Shown: positions 19,321 through 27,556, counted from the first letter of the stretch. The stretch: 64,000 nt of DNA from VRUE01 sp963837695 (GCA_963837695.1 CAWINZ010000001.1:62001-126000), one strand, 5' to 3'. The notes: generated from the sequence alone by a model not told the origin. Made by a program: numbers and translations.

Positions 19321-20214
19321 TCACTCGATCCCAAGCCGATCAAGCAAACCCTCGTCGCGGCGCCAATGGCTGCGCACGCGGATCTTCAGGTCTAGGTGGA
19401 CCTTTGCGCCCAACTCGGCCTCCAGCGAGCTGCGGGCGGCGGTGCCGACCTCGCCGATCTTCTTGCCGCCCTTGCCGATCAGAATGCCCTTCTGCGACTC
19501 GGTCTCGGCCCAGATCTCGGCGCGCACGGTGACCAGGCCGTCCTCGCGAGTGTCGACCTCCTTGACGCTCACCTCGACCGAGTGCGGGATCTCGTCGCGG
19601 GTCCGGTTGAGGACCTGCTCGCGGATCAGCTCGGCCAGCATCGTCTCGCTCGACTGGTCGCTGTGATCCTCCGGCGGGTACAGGTAGGGGCCCTCGGGGA
19701 CGAGCTCGGCCAACCGTTGCACCAGGACGTCGAGACCTTTGCCGCCACGGGCGCTGATCGGGAATACCTCGTCGACGCCCTCGAGGTCGGCGGCCTCGGA
19801 GAGCACCGGCACCAGCTGGTTGGGCCCGACCGTGTCGATCTTGTTGACCGCGCAGATCGTCGGCAGGCTGCTGTTCGCCGCGACAAGGGCGCGAGCGATG
19901 AAGCGGTCGCCCGCCCCGATCCCCTCCTGTCCGTTGACCACCAACAGGGCAAGGTCGGAATCGGCCAGCTCGCGCTCGACCCGGTGCTGCATCCGCTCGG
20001 TCAGCACGTCGCGCGGCTTCTGCACTCCGGGTAGATCGACGAGGACGAGCTGGGACCCGGCCTCGACATCGGTGACGATGCCACGGATCGCCCGGCGGGT
20101 CGTCTGCGGACGCATCGAGACGATCGCGACGCGGCTGCCGACGATCGCGTTGACCAGGGTCGACTTGCCGACGTTGGGACGCCCGGCCAGCCCGACAAAC
20201 CCCGCTCGCGTCAT
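19321..20214 (-). CDS. era: GTPase Era
   Basis: 297 residues. A ribosome-assembly GTPase acting on 16S rRNA maturation. G1 GRPNVGKSTLVN, G2 region RPQTTRRAIRGIV, G3 DLPGVQ, G4 NKID and G5 SARGGKG are present, followed by the C-terminal KH domain (IWAETESQKGILIGKGGKKIGEVG). The ATG overlaps the ybeY stop as ATGA. It is the last gene of a yqeY-phoH-ybeY-era run. Confidence 0.97.
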   Translation of the reverse strand: MTRAGFVGLAGRPNVGKSTLVNAIVGSRVAIVSMRPQTTRRAIRGIVTDVEAGSQLVLVDLPGVQKPRDVLTERMQHRVERELADSDLALLVVNGQEGIGAGDRFIARALVAANSSLPTICAVNKIDTVGPNQLVPVLSEAADLEGVDEVFPISARGGKGLDVLVQRLAELVPEGPYLYPPEDHSDQSSETMLAELIREQVLNRTRDEIPHSVEVSVKEVDTREDGLVTVRAEIWAETESQKGILIGKGGKKIGEVGTAARSSLEAELGAKVHLDLKIRVRSHWRRDEGLLDRLGIE

Positions 20215-20576
20215 CTCAACCTCGCCATCACGCGACCCTGCAGCGCGAGCATCTCGCCCTCGTCGGTCTCGTGGTCCATTCCGCAGAGGTGCAGGGTGCC
20301 GTGGACCGCCGCCTCGACGACATCGGTGCAGTGCTGCGGGCAGATCGTGACGTCGCCCAACTCGCGTGGGCCAGCGGTCGGGCCCGAACCGTCAAGCGGG
20401 AAGGCGAGCACGTCGGTGGGCGCATCTCTGTCGCGGTGGACGCGGTTGAGCTCGCGGATCCGCTCGGCGTCGACCAACTCGACCGCGATGTGACCGTCGG
20501 CGACACCCGCCGCCGCCAGCGCCGCCGCGACCGCGTCGCGCAGCTCGGCCGGCACGTCGGCGAGGTCAACCCCCAT
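20211..20576 (-). CDS. ybeY: Endoribonuclease YbeY
   Basis: Involved in rRNA maturation and ribosome quality control. From ATG 20576 it is 121 residues, somewhat shorter than the usual 150 or so. The zinc motif is intact: VHGTLHLCGMDHETDEGEM (H-x3-H-x5-H). The start overlaps phoH by 11 nt and the end overlaps era by ATGA, a tightly coupled cluster typical of bacteria. Confidence 0.93.
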   Translation of the reverse strand: MGVDLADVPAELRDAVAAALAAAGVADGHIAVELVDAERIRELNRVHRDRDAPTDVLAFPLDGSGPTAGPRELGDVTICPQHCTDVVEAAVHGTLHLCGMDHETDEGEMLALQGRVMARLR

Positions 20577-21543
20577 CCGCCGCCGGCGGCTGCCCGCCAT
20601 GGGTGCGCTCGGCATGCTCGCCGTAAGCGGCGACGATCCGCTGCACCAGTTTGTGGCGGACGACGTCCTCGCCGCCGAAGCGGACGAAGGAGATGTCCTG
20701 CACCGCGCTGAGGATGTCGCGGACGACGACCAGCCCCGAGCGCTGGTCGGTCGGCAGATCGATCTGGGTGACGTCGCCGGTGACGACCATGCGCGAATTG
20801 AAGCCAAGCCGGGTGAGGAACATCTTCATCTGCTCGGGGCTGGTGTTCTGCGCCTCGTCGAGGATCACGAAGGAGTCATTGAGGGTGCGGCCACGCATAA
20901 ACGCGAGTGGCGCTACCTCGATCACGCCGCGCTCGAAGTAACCGTTGACCCGGTCTGGATCGAGCATGTCGTAGAGCGCGTCGAAGAGGGGTCGCAGGTA
21001 GGGGTCGACCTTGGCCTGGATGTCGCCGGGCAGGAAGCCGAGCCGCTCGCCGGCCTCAACCGCCGGCCGGGTGAGGATGATTCGCTGCACTTCCTTCTCG
21101 GCAAGAGCATGCGCCGCCATCGCCACGGCGAGGAAGGTCTTGCCGGTTCCAGCGGGGCCGATCCCGAAGGTAATCGTGTGGCGGCGGATCGAGTCGACGT
21201 AGCGCTTCTGGTTGAGCGTCTTCGGCGCAACCTTGGTGTTGCGGTGCCGCCAGACGACGTCCTCGAGGATCTCGGCTGGGCTCGCGTCGGCGTCGAGTGC
21301 GCCGGTCACCGCTTCGATCGTGCCGGGAGCGACCTGGTGCCCCTGCTCGATCAGATCGACCAGCTCGTCGACCACTGTCGCCGCTGCCTGCACGTCGGTC
21401 GAGTCGCCGTCGAGGGTGAGAACGTTGCCACGCAGGTGGAAGTCGCAATCGAGGCGGCCACGCAGCGCCCGCAGGACGGCGTCCTCGGAGCCGGCCAGCT
21501 CGGCGGCCACGCTGTTGTCGAGGGTCAGCTGCCTACGAGCCAA
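20566..21543 (-). CDS. phoH: PhoH-like ATPase
   Basis: 325 residues from a TTG at 21543 (MARRQLTLDNSVAAELAG), which overlaps the yqeY stop by 11 nt and gives the normal N-terminus. The N-terminal part resembles a KH-like region (LRALRGRLDCDFHLRGN). The P-loop GPAGTGKTFLAVAMA and Walker B FVILDEAQN are intact. PhoH proteins are RNA-associated NTPases usually encoded beside ybeY. Confidence 0.95.
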   Translation of the reverse strand: MARRQLTLDNSVAAELAGSEDAVLRALRGRLDCDFHLRGNVLTLDGDSTDVQAAATVVDELVDLIEQGHQVAPGTIEAVTGALDADASPAEILEDVVWRHRNTKVAPKTLNQKRYVDSIRRHTITFGIGPAGTGKTFLAVAMAAHALAEKEVQRIILTRPAVEAGERLGFLPGDIQAKVDPYLRPLFDALYDMLDPDRVNGYFERGVIEVAPLAFMRGRTLNDSFVILDEAQNTSPEQMKMFLTRLGFNSRMVVTGDVTQIDLPTDQRSGLVVVRDILSAVQDISFVRFGGEDVVRHKLVQRIVAAYGEHAERTHGGQPPAADGG

Positions 21544-21964
21544 GTTTCTCTCGCACCGCCGCGCTGACCCGCTTGCCGTCGGCCCGCCCACCGAGCTTCG
21601 GCATCAGCGCCGACATCACCTGCCCCATCTGCTTCTGCTCGGTCGCACCCGTCTCGGCGATGGCCGCTTCGACCAGCTCGGCCAGCTCCTCGTCGGACAG
21701 CTGCGCAGGCAGGTAGGCCTCGATCAGCTCGGCCTCGAAGCGCTCCGCGCTCGCCTGCTCGCCGCGATCGGCCTCGCGGTAGGCCTGCTCCGCCTCGAGC
21801 CGCTTCTTGCGCTCCCGCTGCAGGACCGCGACCTCGTCGCCATTGCCCAGCTTGGCGTCCTGCTGCAGCGAGTCGACGACCATCCGCAGCGCGGCGGCAC
21901 GCTCGCGCTCGCCCGCTTTCATCGCCGTGCGCACGTCGGCCTGGATCTGCTCGAGGACGCTCAT
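21533..21964 (-). CDS. yqeY: GatB/YqeY domain protein
   Basis: 143 residues from ATG 21964 (MSVLEQIQADVRTAMKAGERERAAALRM). All-helical YqeY fold with the GatB tail motif AELVEAAIAETGATEQKQMGQVMSALMPKLGGRADGK. It resembles the tRNA-binding tail of the amidotransferase GatB, but its precise role is unclear. It lies 5 nt after a vapC gene and overlaps phoH. Confidence 0.92.
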   Translation of the reverse strand: MSVLEQIQADVRTAMKAGERERAAALRMVVDSLQQDAKLGNGDEVAVLQRERKKRLEAEQAYREADRGEQASAERFEAELIEAYLPAQLSDEELAELVEAAIAETGATEQKQMGQVMSALMPKLGGRADGKRVSAAVREKLGS

Positions 21965-21969
21965 CGGCA

Positions 21970-22374
21970 CTAAGGGTAGTCGGCGGCGTCGGGCGCCACG
22001 GCCAGCCCCTTGGAGACGAGATCGGCGATGTCGGCGCTGACCAGAGTCCAGTCGTACCGGCGGGCCGCCGCAACGTAGGCGGCGTCGTAGGCGGTCAGGC
22101 CGTGCTCGGCGGCGAGATCGAGCGCCGACTCGATCAGGCGGACATCTACGGAAAGCGTCGTCTCCGCGCATCGTGCTCCGATCAGGCGGCATAGTTCGGC
22201 CGCCGCCACCTGGTGCCCGCGACGGGCGCCAAGGCCATTGGCTACCTCATAGAAGGTCAGGTCAAGGGCAGCGACGGGACAGGCTGGGTCGAGGACGAGC
22301 GGTCGCGCCGACTCGAAGTACCGTTCCTTCTCGTCCTTGGCCGCGATCCAGACGCTCGCGTCGAGCAAGAACAT
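21970..22374 (-). CDS. vapC: VapC-type PIN-domain toxin
   Basis: 134 residues starting at ATG 22374, 2 nt after the antitoxin stop. PIN acids: D5 (MFLLDASVW), E43 (TFYEVANGLG), D97 (TAYDAAYVAAA) and D115 (LVSADIADLV). A complete active site, so probably a functional RNase toxin. It is inserted between murI and the yqeY-phoH-ybeY-era cluster on the same strand. Confidence 0.88.
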   Translation of the reverse strand: MFLLDASVWIAAKDEKERYFESARPLVLDPACPVAALDLTFYEVANGLGARRGHQVAAAELCRLIGARCAETTLSVDVRLIESALDLAAEHGLTAYDAAYVAAARRYDWTLVSADIADLVSKGLAVAPDAADYP

Positions 22375-22376
22375 GG

Positions 22377-22604
22377 TCAGTGCGATTCGCGGTCTTCGCG
22401 GATCAACTTCGCCGCGTCGCCGCCGAGATTCATTGCTGGGCCGAGGAGCTCTTCGAACCTCTTGCGCTGACCCGCCCGCTCCGCATCCAGCTCGCGCTCG
22501 GCGAGCCGACGCAGGAAACCGCTGCGCGTCTCGCGGTTGGAGCGCGCCTGGGCGTCGAGCCGGGCGAGTAGGTCGTCGGGCATTGAGATCATCACCTTGG
22601 CCAC
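22377..22604 (-). CDS. vapB: VapB-type antitoxin (leaderless start)
   Basis: 75 residues from the GTG at 22604 (MAKVMISMPDDLLARLDAQA), a ribbon-helix-helix N-terminus (VMISMPDDLLARLD) followed by a helical acidic tail that would wrap the toxin. No Shine-Dalgarno precedes it. Instead a TATACT -10-like hexamer ends 6 nt before the GTG, so the mRNA may begin at the start codon. An ATG at 22592 is an alternative start. Confidence 0.8.
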   Translation of the reverse strand: MAKVMISMPDDLLARLDAQARSNRETRSGFLRRLAERELDAERAGQRKRFEELLGPAMNLGGDAAKLIREDRESH

Positions 22605-22610
22605 GGGATG

Positions 22611-22616
22611 AGTATA
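22611..22616 (-). promoter_or_regulatory. Putative -10 element of the second vapBC operon
   Basis: TATACT on the minus strand, inside the 8-bp palindrome GTATATAC (22612-22619), 6 nt before the GTG of vapB. Spacing fits a transcript starting at or beside the GTG. The -35 region is not recognisable. The palindrome may also be an autoregulatory operator. Confidence 0.4.
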
Positions 22617-22670
22617 TACGGTATTGCCGGATGGAATCGTTGTAGTTGTCATGGGCGAGACGCTCGCAGG

Positions 22671-22690
22671 CACCCACGCGCGCGTGGGTG
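22671..22690. repeat. Perfect 20-bp palindrome
   Basis: CACCCACGCGCGCGTGGGTG is identical to its own reverse complement. It lies 39 nt after the murI stop and about 55 nt upstream of the vapB -10. It could be a binding site for a dimeric regulator or a hairpin in the murI 3' end. There is no T-tract after it on the murI strand. Confidence 0.75.
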
Positions 22691-22729
22691 TAAAAGCAGC
22701 CAAATCCGAAAATTCTCTACCGCAAATCG

Positions 22730-23527
22730 TCAGCAGAGCCCGGAGATGTCGACATGCTCGACCTCTCCCAACGGCATCTGCAGAAAGCGCGTGCCGAGCT
22801 CACGAAAGGACCCGACCTCACCACTGCAGAGGAAACGGTAGTCGCCTTCGCCGCCGGAGGTGCGCGCCAATCCGGCCGACTCGAGCGTCCGCTGTACAGC
22901 CGCAGCGACCGCGTGGCCGCCGCTGACCAGGCGCACGTCGCGGCCGAGGATGCGCTGCAGCATCGGCGCGACCAGCGGGTAGTGGGTGCAGCCGAGGATC
23001 AGCGTGTCGACCTCGGCGCGCTTCAGCGGCGCGCAGTAAGCCCGGGCCATCTCGAGCACGCCCTGGTCGAAAGGAGATCCGTCCTGAATAAACGGCGCCA
23101 GGTCGGGCGCCTCGACTTCGGTCACCGCCAGCGCTCGCCCCTGGGTCTCCAGGGCGCGCCGGTAGGCGCCGCTCTCGACCGTGTTCGGCGTCGCCAGCAC
23201 GCCGACCCGGCCGCTGTCGGTGATCGCCGCGGCGATCTCGGCCTGCGGCTCGACCACCGGGACCACCTCGACCCCCCACTCGCCGGCAACGTCGCGGGCG
23301 ACGTCGGTGCCGATCGCGGTCGCCGTGTTGCAGGCGATCACCAGCAGCTTCGCGCCGCCCTCCAGCAGCAGCGTCGCGATCTCCCGGATCCGCTCGCGCA
23401 GTCGCTCCGGATCGCGCGTCCCGTAGGGAAACATCGCCGTGTCGCCGAGATAGACGAAATCCTCTTCAGGCAGCGAGACCAGACACTCGTGCAACACCGT
23501 GAGCCCGCCGACCCCGGAGTCGAACAT
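22730..23527 (-). CDS. murI: Glutamate racemase
   Basis: Supplies D-glutamate for peptidoglycan. Motifs: FDSGVGGLTVL (first acid), VIACNTATA (catalytic Cys) and LGCTHYPLV (second catalytic Cys/His). From ATG 23527 it is 265 residues and begins MFDSGVGG. Relatives have a few more residues, typically ending PIG/A before FDSG; the in-frame upstream codons do encode DPSQPIA, but no ATG, GTG or TTG precedes them before the preceding gene's stop. The true start may be a rarer codon. Confidence 0.93.
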   Translation of the reverse strand: MFDSGVGGLTVLHECLVSLPEEDFVYLGDTAMFPYGTRDPERLRERIREIATLLLEGGAKLLVIACNTATAIGTDVARDVAGEWGVEVVPVVEPQAEIAAAITDSGRVGVLATPNTVESGAYRRALETQGRALAVTEVEAPDLAPFIQDGSPFDQGVLEMARAYCAPLKRAEVDTLILGCTHYPLVAPMLQRILGRDVRLVSGGHAVAAAVQRTLESAGLARTSGGEGDYRFLCSGEVGSFRELGTRFLQMPLGEVEHVDISGLC

Positions 23528-23547
23528 CGCGATCGGCTGCGAAGGAT

Positions 23548-24033
23548 CTAGAGAAATGGTTTGTACGCCATGAAGAAGATCGTCACCACGACGATCAGCC
23601 CGGCGAGCGTGCCAACTTTGCCGATCCGGTCGCCGAGCGCTTCGAACTCGTCGCTGAGCGTGTCGCCGGCCTTCAGGTCGCGCTCGGCCAGCGCCTTGGC
23701 CTCGCGGACCTTGGGCTGGAAAAAGGCGTGCTGGAGGCCAAAGAGAGCGAGGATCGCGACGAAGCCGACGCTGATGAAGGCATCGCTTCCTTCCCAGGGA
23801 CCGTCGGCAAGCAGGTAGATGCCCGCGAGCAGGAGGACGATCATCCCGGGGTTGACCAGGTACTTGTCGACCTTCTGGATCCCGGCCATGATCGCCGGCG
23901 TCGCCCGCGGATGCTGCGGCACAACCGAGAAGAAGAAGGCGTAGCCGAAGGTCGGGCCAAATGCCAGCACAACCGCAAGGATGTGCAGGAACAGCGCAAT
24001 CTTGTAGCCCGGATCCACAATCGTCGCCAGCAT
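23548..24033 (-). CDS. DUF2269-like integral membrane protein
   Basis: 161 residues from ATG 24033 (MLATIVDPGYKIALFLHILA). Four hydrophobic helices are visible: about residues 10-35, 60-78, 85-102 and 140-158, with a charged cytosolic stretch (QPKVREAKALAERDLKAGD) between the third and fourth. The H17-containing first helix and layout match DUF2269 membrane proteins of unknown function. It lies 20 nt before murI. Confidence 0.72.
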   Translation of the reverse strand: MLATIVDPGYKIALFLHILAVVLAFGPTFGYAFFFSVVPQHPRATPAIMAGIQKVDKYLVNPGMIVLLLAGIYLLADGPWEGSDAFISVGFVAILALFGLQHAFFQPKVREAKALAERDLKAGDTLSDEFEALGDRIGKVGTLAGLIVVVTIFFMAYKPFL

Positions 24034-24070
24034 CGCCGGGAAACATATGCGACGGAAGCGACGGAAGCAG

Positions 24071-24934
24071 TCAGGCGCCAGAGGCGGCGGTGTCTCGGTC
24101 GACGACGTAGTAGGTGACCCAAAGTTCTCCATCCACCTCGAGAGTGGACTCCTTGAGCACGCCCAGCTCGAGGCCCTTAGCCACGAAGAGCCGTGCGAAG
24201 TCGCGGGCGCCGATCCTCGTTGCGGTGTACGCCAGGCTCTCCGGCTCTTCTCGTCCAACGAGATGAGACCACTCATCGATCGCTTCGTCGAGTGCCTCGG
24301 ATTCGAACGGAGGCGTCCTGTCCGTGACTCGTTTGATCTCGGTCAGAAGGCGCAGGTACTCCGCCTTTCGAGAAAGCTGGTTGGTCACGTCTTCAATCGC
24401 CTGAGTCAGGTGCTCGACGCGAGCACGAGACATAAAGCCGACCAGGCCTGCAGCGCCGGAACCCAAAGCGAGCACGGCAATCAGACCAGCGATAAAGGCA
24501 TTCTGATCAACATTGGGACCCGTTAGCACGACAGCCCGCATCACCGCGACCGCCGCCGCGAGGCCCCCGGCGATGACGCCTAGCGCCCAGGACTCCCTCT
24601 TTCTACGATCCAGCCGTGACGTATGACGCCGGACCACCGATCGGAGCTCGCCTTCAGTCGCAGTGGCTTGCTCCCGCCGTTTCTCCAGGCGATCCAAGGT
24701 CAGCTCCTGGCTTCGCGCCACCTCGAGTGCGACCTTTGACGGAATCAGGTCCGCGCCAGGCAGTCGTGCCAACAGGAGGTCTCGCGCCTCGACGAGGCGA
24801 TCCCATGCTTCGCGATCACCGTCTTCGGAATCCGGATGAGCTTTCTTGGCGACGCGCCTGAAGGCGTGTTCGATCTCGTCCTTGGACTCGCCTGAGTCAA
24901 TACCCAGCAGCTCACATGCTCGCTCAGCTTCCAT
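24071..24934 (-). CDS. Membrane-anchored J-domain protein
   Basis: 287 residues from ATG 24934 (a TTG at 24955 is possible). The N-terminus is a J-domain: ACELLGIDSGESKDEIEHAF then VAKKAHPDSEDGD with the HPD triad that stimulates Hsp70 ATPase. Next comes a charged helical region (LDRLEKRREQATATEGEL), then two membrane helices (SWALGVIAGGLAAAVAVMRAVVL and AFIAGLIAVLALGSGAAGLVGF). The rest is cytosolic and helical. It would recruit DnaK to the membrane; the client is unknown. No close family recognised. Confidence 0.68.
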   Translation of the reverse strand: MEAERACELLGIDSGESKDEIEHAFRRVAKKAHPDSEDGDREAWDRLVEARDLLLARLPGADLIPSKVALEVARSQELTLDRLEKRREQATATEGELRSVVRRHTSRLDRRKRESWALGVIAGGLAAAVAVMRAVVLTGPNVDQNAFIAGLIAVLALGSGAAGLVGFMSRARVEHLTQAIEDVTNQLSRKAEYLRLLTEIKRVTDRTPPFESEALDEAIDEWSHLVGREEPESLAYTATRIGARDFARLFVAKGLELGVLKESTLEVDGELWVTYYVVDRDTAASGA

Positions 24935-24973
24935 CGGATGGCGGATGCTAGCCAAGCGTTCAGGAAGTTCTAT

Positions 24974-25855
24974 TCATCGACGGAGCAGCAGTGCCGACCA
25001 ATCGCCGTCGTGACGACGCTCCACCTCGATGTGCCCAGATGCCCCGAACGCACTCGCCGTCTCGTTCAGCTCGCTCGACAGCAACCCGGAGCAGACGACG
25101 GTGCGGGGGGTCGGGGGAAGGATTGCCGGAGCCTCCCCGCTGTTGCTACGCCGACCCTTCCCCCGACTCCCCCCTTCCAACTCAGATAGCTGATCCGCGA
25201 CCACCTTGAGGACCGGCGCGGTCAGGTTGGCCACCACGGTCGGTGCGAGGTTGGGGAGGCCCTCGCGCAGGTTGAGCTTCTCCAGCTCGACGGTGACATC
25301 GTTGGCCGCGGCATTCTCGGCCGCTGCTTCGATTGAAGCTTGCTCGTGGTCGAACGCTGAAACCGGGTCCCAGCCGAGCCTTGCTGCTGCTATTGCGAGG
25401 ACTCCCGAGCCGGTGCCGAGGTCGGTCAGCGGGCCGTGGGCTTCGCCGGCTTGCTCCAGGTCGAGAAGCAGCTCGAGGCAGAGGCGGGTGGTTGGGTGGG
25501 CTCCCGTGCCGAAGGCTTGGCCCGGGTCGACGACGAGGTCGATCGCGCCCTCTCGCGGCTGCTCCCAGGAAGGTCGCAGCCAGAGACGCTCGCCGACCAA
25601 GAGCGGTTTGTGGAAGTCCTGCCAGCGGTCGGCCCAGTCGTCGGGAACCGTGGTCGCGACCAGCTCGACCAGGCCGTCACCCGCCGCGACCTCGATCTCG
25701 CCCAACTCCGGCAGCTCTCCCTCGCCGCCGTAGATCGCGTACTCCACGTAGCCTGGGCCGCGCTCCTCCTCCACCCCGTTCGGAGCCAGGACGGTCAACT
25801 CGGCCAGCACCTGCTCGGCCAGCTCGGGAACGCAGCGGACCGCCAGCCGGATCAA
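24974..25855 (-). CDS. prmA: Ribosomal protein L11 methyltransferase with palindromic-element insert
   Basis: 293 residues. SAM-dependent methyltransferase of ribosomal protein L11. SAM motif LTDLGTGSGVLAIAAARLG; catalytic region AFGTGAHPTTRLCL; NLTAP. Residues about 228-250 (GSRGKGRRSNSGEAPAILPP) are absent from normal PrmA and are encoded by a family 2 palindromic element (25105-25174). They replace the short turn before the strand RTVVCSGLLS. The frame is unbroken. It starts at a TTG overlapping the dnaJ stop (TTGA). Confidence 0.93.
   Translation of the reverse strand: MIRLAVRCVPELAEQVLAELTVLAPNGVEEERGPGYVEYAIYGGEGELPELGEIEVAAGDGLVELVATTVPDDWADRWQDFHKPLLVGERLWLRPSWEQPREGAIDLVVDPGQAFGTGAHPTTRLCLELLLDLEQAGEAHGPLTDLGTGSGVLAIAAARLGWDPVSAFDHEQASIEAAAENAAANDVTVELEKLNLREGLPNLAPTVVANLTAPVLKVVADQLSELEGGSRGKGRRSNSGEAPAILPPTPRTVVCSGLLSSELNETASAFGASGHIEVERRHDGDWSALLLRR
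25105..25174. repeat. Family 2 palindromic element, copy 2 (inside prmA)
   Basis: Arms GGGGGGTCGGGGGAAGG (25105-25121) and near-exact complement at 25156-25174, around the core GCCGGAGCCTCCCCGCTG then TTGCTACGCCGA. The core is almost identical to that at 9.7 kb; the arms are unrelated to that copy. It is in frame within prmA and encodes RRSNSGEAPAILPP, parallel to RRSNSVEAPASHPP at the trpA junction. Confidence 0.85.
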
Positions 25856-26517
25856 CCGAAGGCTCTGCGGACGCGCGAGAAGAAGCTCCCGTCGCCGCCG
25901 TGCCGCGAGCGCAGGTTGTGGGCCTCCATCGTCTCGCCCAACTTCTCAGCCAGCTCGCGCTGCTCCTCCGAGAGCTGCTCGGGGACGATCACCTGCACCG
26001 CGATCACCATGTCGCCAGGCGGGCCGCCGTTGGCGCCCGGCATGCCGTGTCCGCGCAGGGCGAACTGGCTGCCCGGCTGGATGCCGGCGGGGAGCTCGAT
26101 CTCGCGCTCGCCCTCATGGCTCGGGACCTTGATCTTGGTCCCCAGCATCGCGTCGATCGCCGAGATCTCGACCTGATGGATCAGATCCTGGCCGCGCATC
26201 GGCCCGCGCCGCACCTCGAAGCCGAAGTTGCCGTTGAAGAAGGCTTGGAAGATGTCCTCAACCGAGCCGAAGCCGCCCGGCGCGGCGCCGGCCCCGCGCA
26301 GACCCTCATGGCCGTAGGCATCGTAGGCGCGGCGGCGCTCCGGGTCGGAGAGCACCTCATAAGCTTCCGCGGCCGCCTTGAACTTCTCCTCCGCCTCCGG
26401 GTCGTGATCGTTGACGTCCGGGTGCAGCTCGCGCGCGAGACGACGGAAGGCAGTCTTAACCTCAGCCTTGTTGGCGTCGCGGCCGACGCCCAGGATCTCG
26501 TAGTAGTCGCCGGGCAT
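25852..26517 (-). CDS. dnaJ: Minimal DnaJ lacking zinc finger and most of CTD-I
   Basis: 221 residues, compared with about 370 for full DnaJ. J-domain (DYYEILGVGRDANKAEVKTAF, HPD motif), short Gly/Phe region (GAGAAPGGFG), then RGQDLIHQVEIS (start of CTD-I) joined directly to AIDAMLGTKIKVPSHEGE (CTD-II), ending LSEEQRELAEKLGETMEAHN. No CxxCxGxG repeats. It could still activate DnaK ATPase but would bind clients differently. It sits directly after hrcA (TGATG overlap) and before prmA. Confidence 0.92.
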   Translation of the reverse strand: MPGDYYEILGVGRDANKAEVKTAFRRLARELHPDVNDHDPEAEEKFKAAAEAYEVLSDPERRRAYDAYGHEGLRGAGAAPGGFGSVEDIFQAFFNGNFGFEVRRGPMRGQDLIHQVEISAIDAMLGTKIKVPSHEGEREIELPAGIQPGSQFALRGHGMPGANGGPPGDMVIAVQVIVPEQLSEEQRELAEKLGETMEAHNLRSRHGGDGSFFSRVRRAFG

Positions 26518-27539
26518 CAGCCGTAGACCGACTCGCAGTAGCGCGACAGCTCCCGCGCCGCGCCGCGCACCGAGACGATCGCGGTCGCGTAGTCCATGCG
26601 CAGCGGCCCGACCACGCCGACCGAGCCGAGATTTCGGTGCGCCAGGCCGTAGTTGGCGCCGACGACACTGACCGAGCGCAGCTCCGGCTGCGGGTTCTCG
26701 CCGCCGATCCAGAGGAAGACCGAGCGCTCATCCAGGGCCGAGCGCAGCATCCCTAGCACGCCGGCGCGGCGCTCCAGCGCCGTCATCAGCCGGTCGGCGC
26801 GGGGAAGGTCGCCACGGTGGTCGTCGGAGAGCAGCCGCGAGGCGCCCTCCATATAGAGGCTGTCGCCGGTTTCCTGCTCGAGCCCGGTGAAGGCCGGGCC
26901 GAGAGTGGCGAGGAAGCGCGACTCGGCCGGTCCCAGGTCGGGGTCGGCAAGGCGGTTGGCGATCATCCGCGCGCCGACGCCCATCCCGGCGAGGGACTCG
27001 TTGAGGTAGCTGGAGGCCCACTCGACCAGGCCCGGATCGACCGGCCCGTCGAAGTCGAAGACGCGCTTGGCGATCGCTCCGGTCGAGGCGATCGCGATCG
27101 CCATCACCTTGGTCGGTTGCAGGCGCAGGACCTCGACCCGGTGGATCGTCGCCGTCGCCGGAGCCGGCGCCGTGGCGAGCGCCATCAGGTCGGTCATCTG
27201 GGCAAGCGCCGCCGTCGTCTCGCGCATCGCCTCGTCGACCTCGCGGCGCAGGCGCGAGAGCTCCAACTCGACCCCGGCGTCGGCCTTCGGCACCCCGGAC
27301 TCGATCAACCGGTCGACGTAGTAGCGATACCCGACCTCAGTAGGAACCCGCCCCGCCGAAGTATGCGGGTGGTTCAGATACCCAGCCGCCTCAAGCCCCG
27401 CAAGCTCCGCCCGCACAGTCGACGGGCCCCACGTGACCTCCCCGCTCTCAGCGATCAGCTTCGACGCCACCGGCTTGCCCGACGCGAGGTACGCATCGAC
27501 CACCAGCCTGAGAATCAGCTCTTGTCTTTGGGAGAGCAT
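26517..27539 (-). CDS. hrcA: Heat-inducible transcription repressor HrcA
   Basis: 340 residues from ATG 27539 (MLSQRQELILRLVVDAYLASG). N-terminal winged helix (SGEVTWGPSTVRAELAGLEAAGYLNHPHTSAGRVPTE in part), then the GAF-like HrcA domain, ending SVVGANYGLAHRNLGSVGVVGP. It normally represses groE/dnaK by binding CIRCE. No CIRCE (TTAGCACTC-N9-GAGTGCTAA) was seen upstream of this gene. It heads hrcA-dnaJ-prmA. Confidence 0.95.
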   Translation of the reverse strand: MLSQRQELILRLVVDAYLASGKPVASKLIAESGEVTWGPSTVRAELAGLEAAGYLNHPHTSAGRVPTEVGYRYYVDRLIESGVPKADAGVELELSRLRREVDEAMRETTAALAQMTDLMALATAPAPATATIHRVEVLRLQPTKVMAIAIASTGAIAKRVFDFDGPVDPGLVEWASSYLNESLAGMGVGARMIANRLADPDLGPAESRFLATLGPAFTGLEQETGDSLYMEGASRLLSDDHRGDLPRADRLMTALERRAGVLGMLRSALDERSVFLWIGGENPQPELRSVSVVGANYGLAHRNLGSVGVVGPLRMDYATAIVSVRGAARELSRYCESVYG

Positions 27540-27556
27540 CGCCAATGGAGTCTAAA

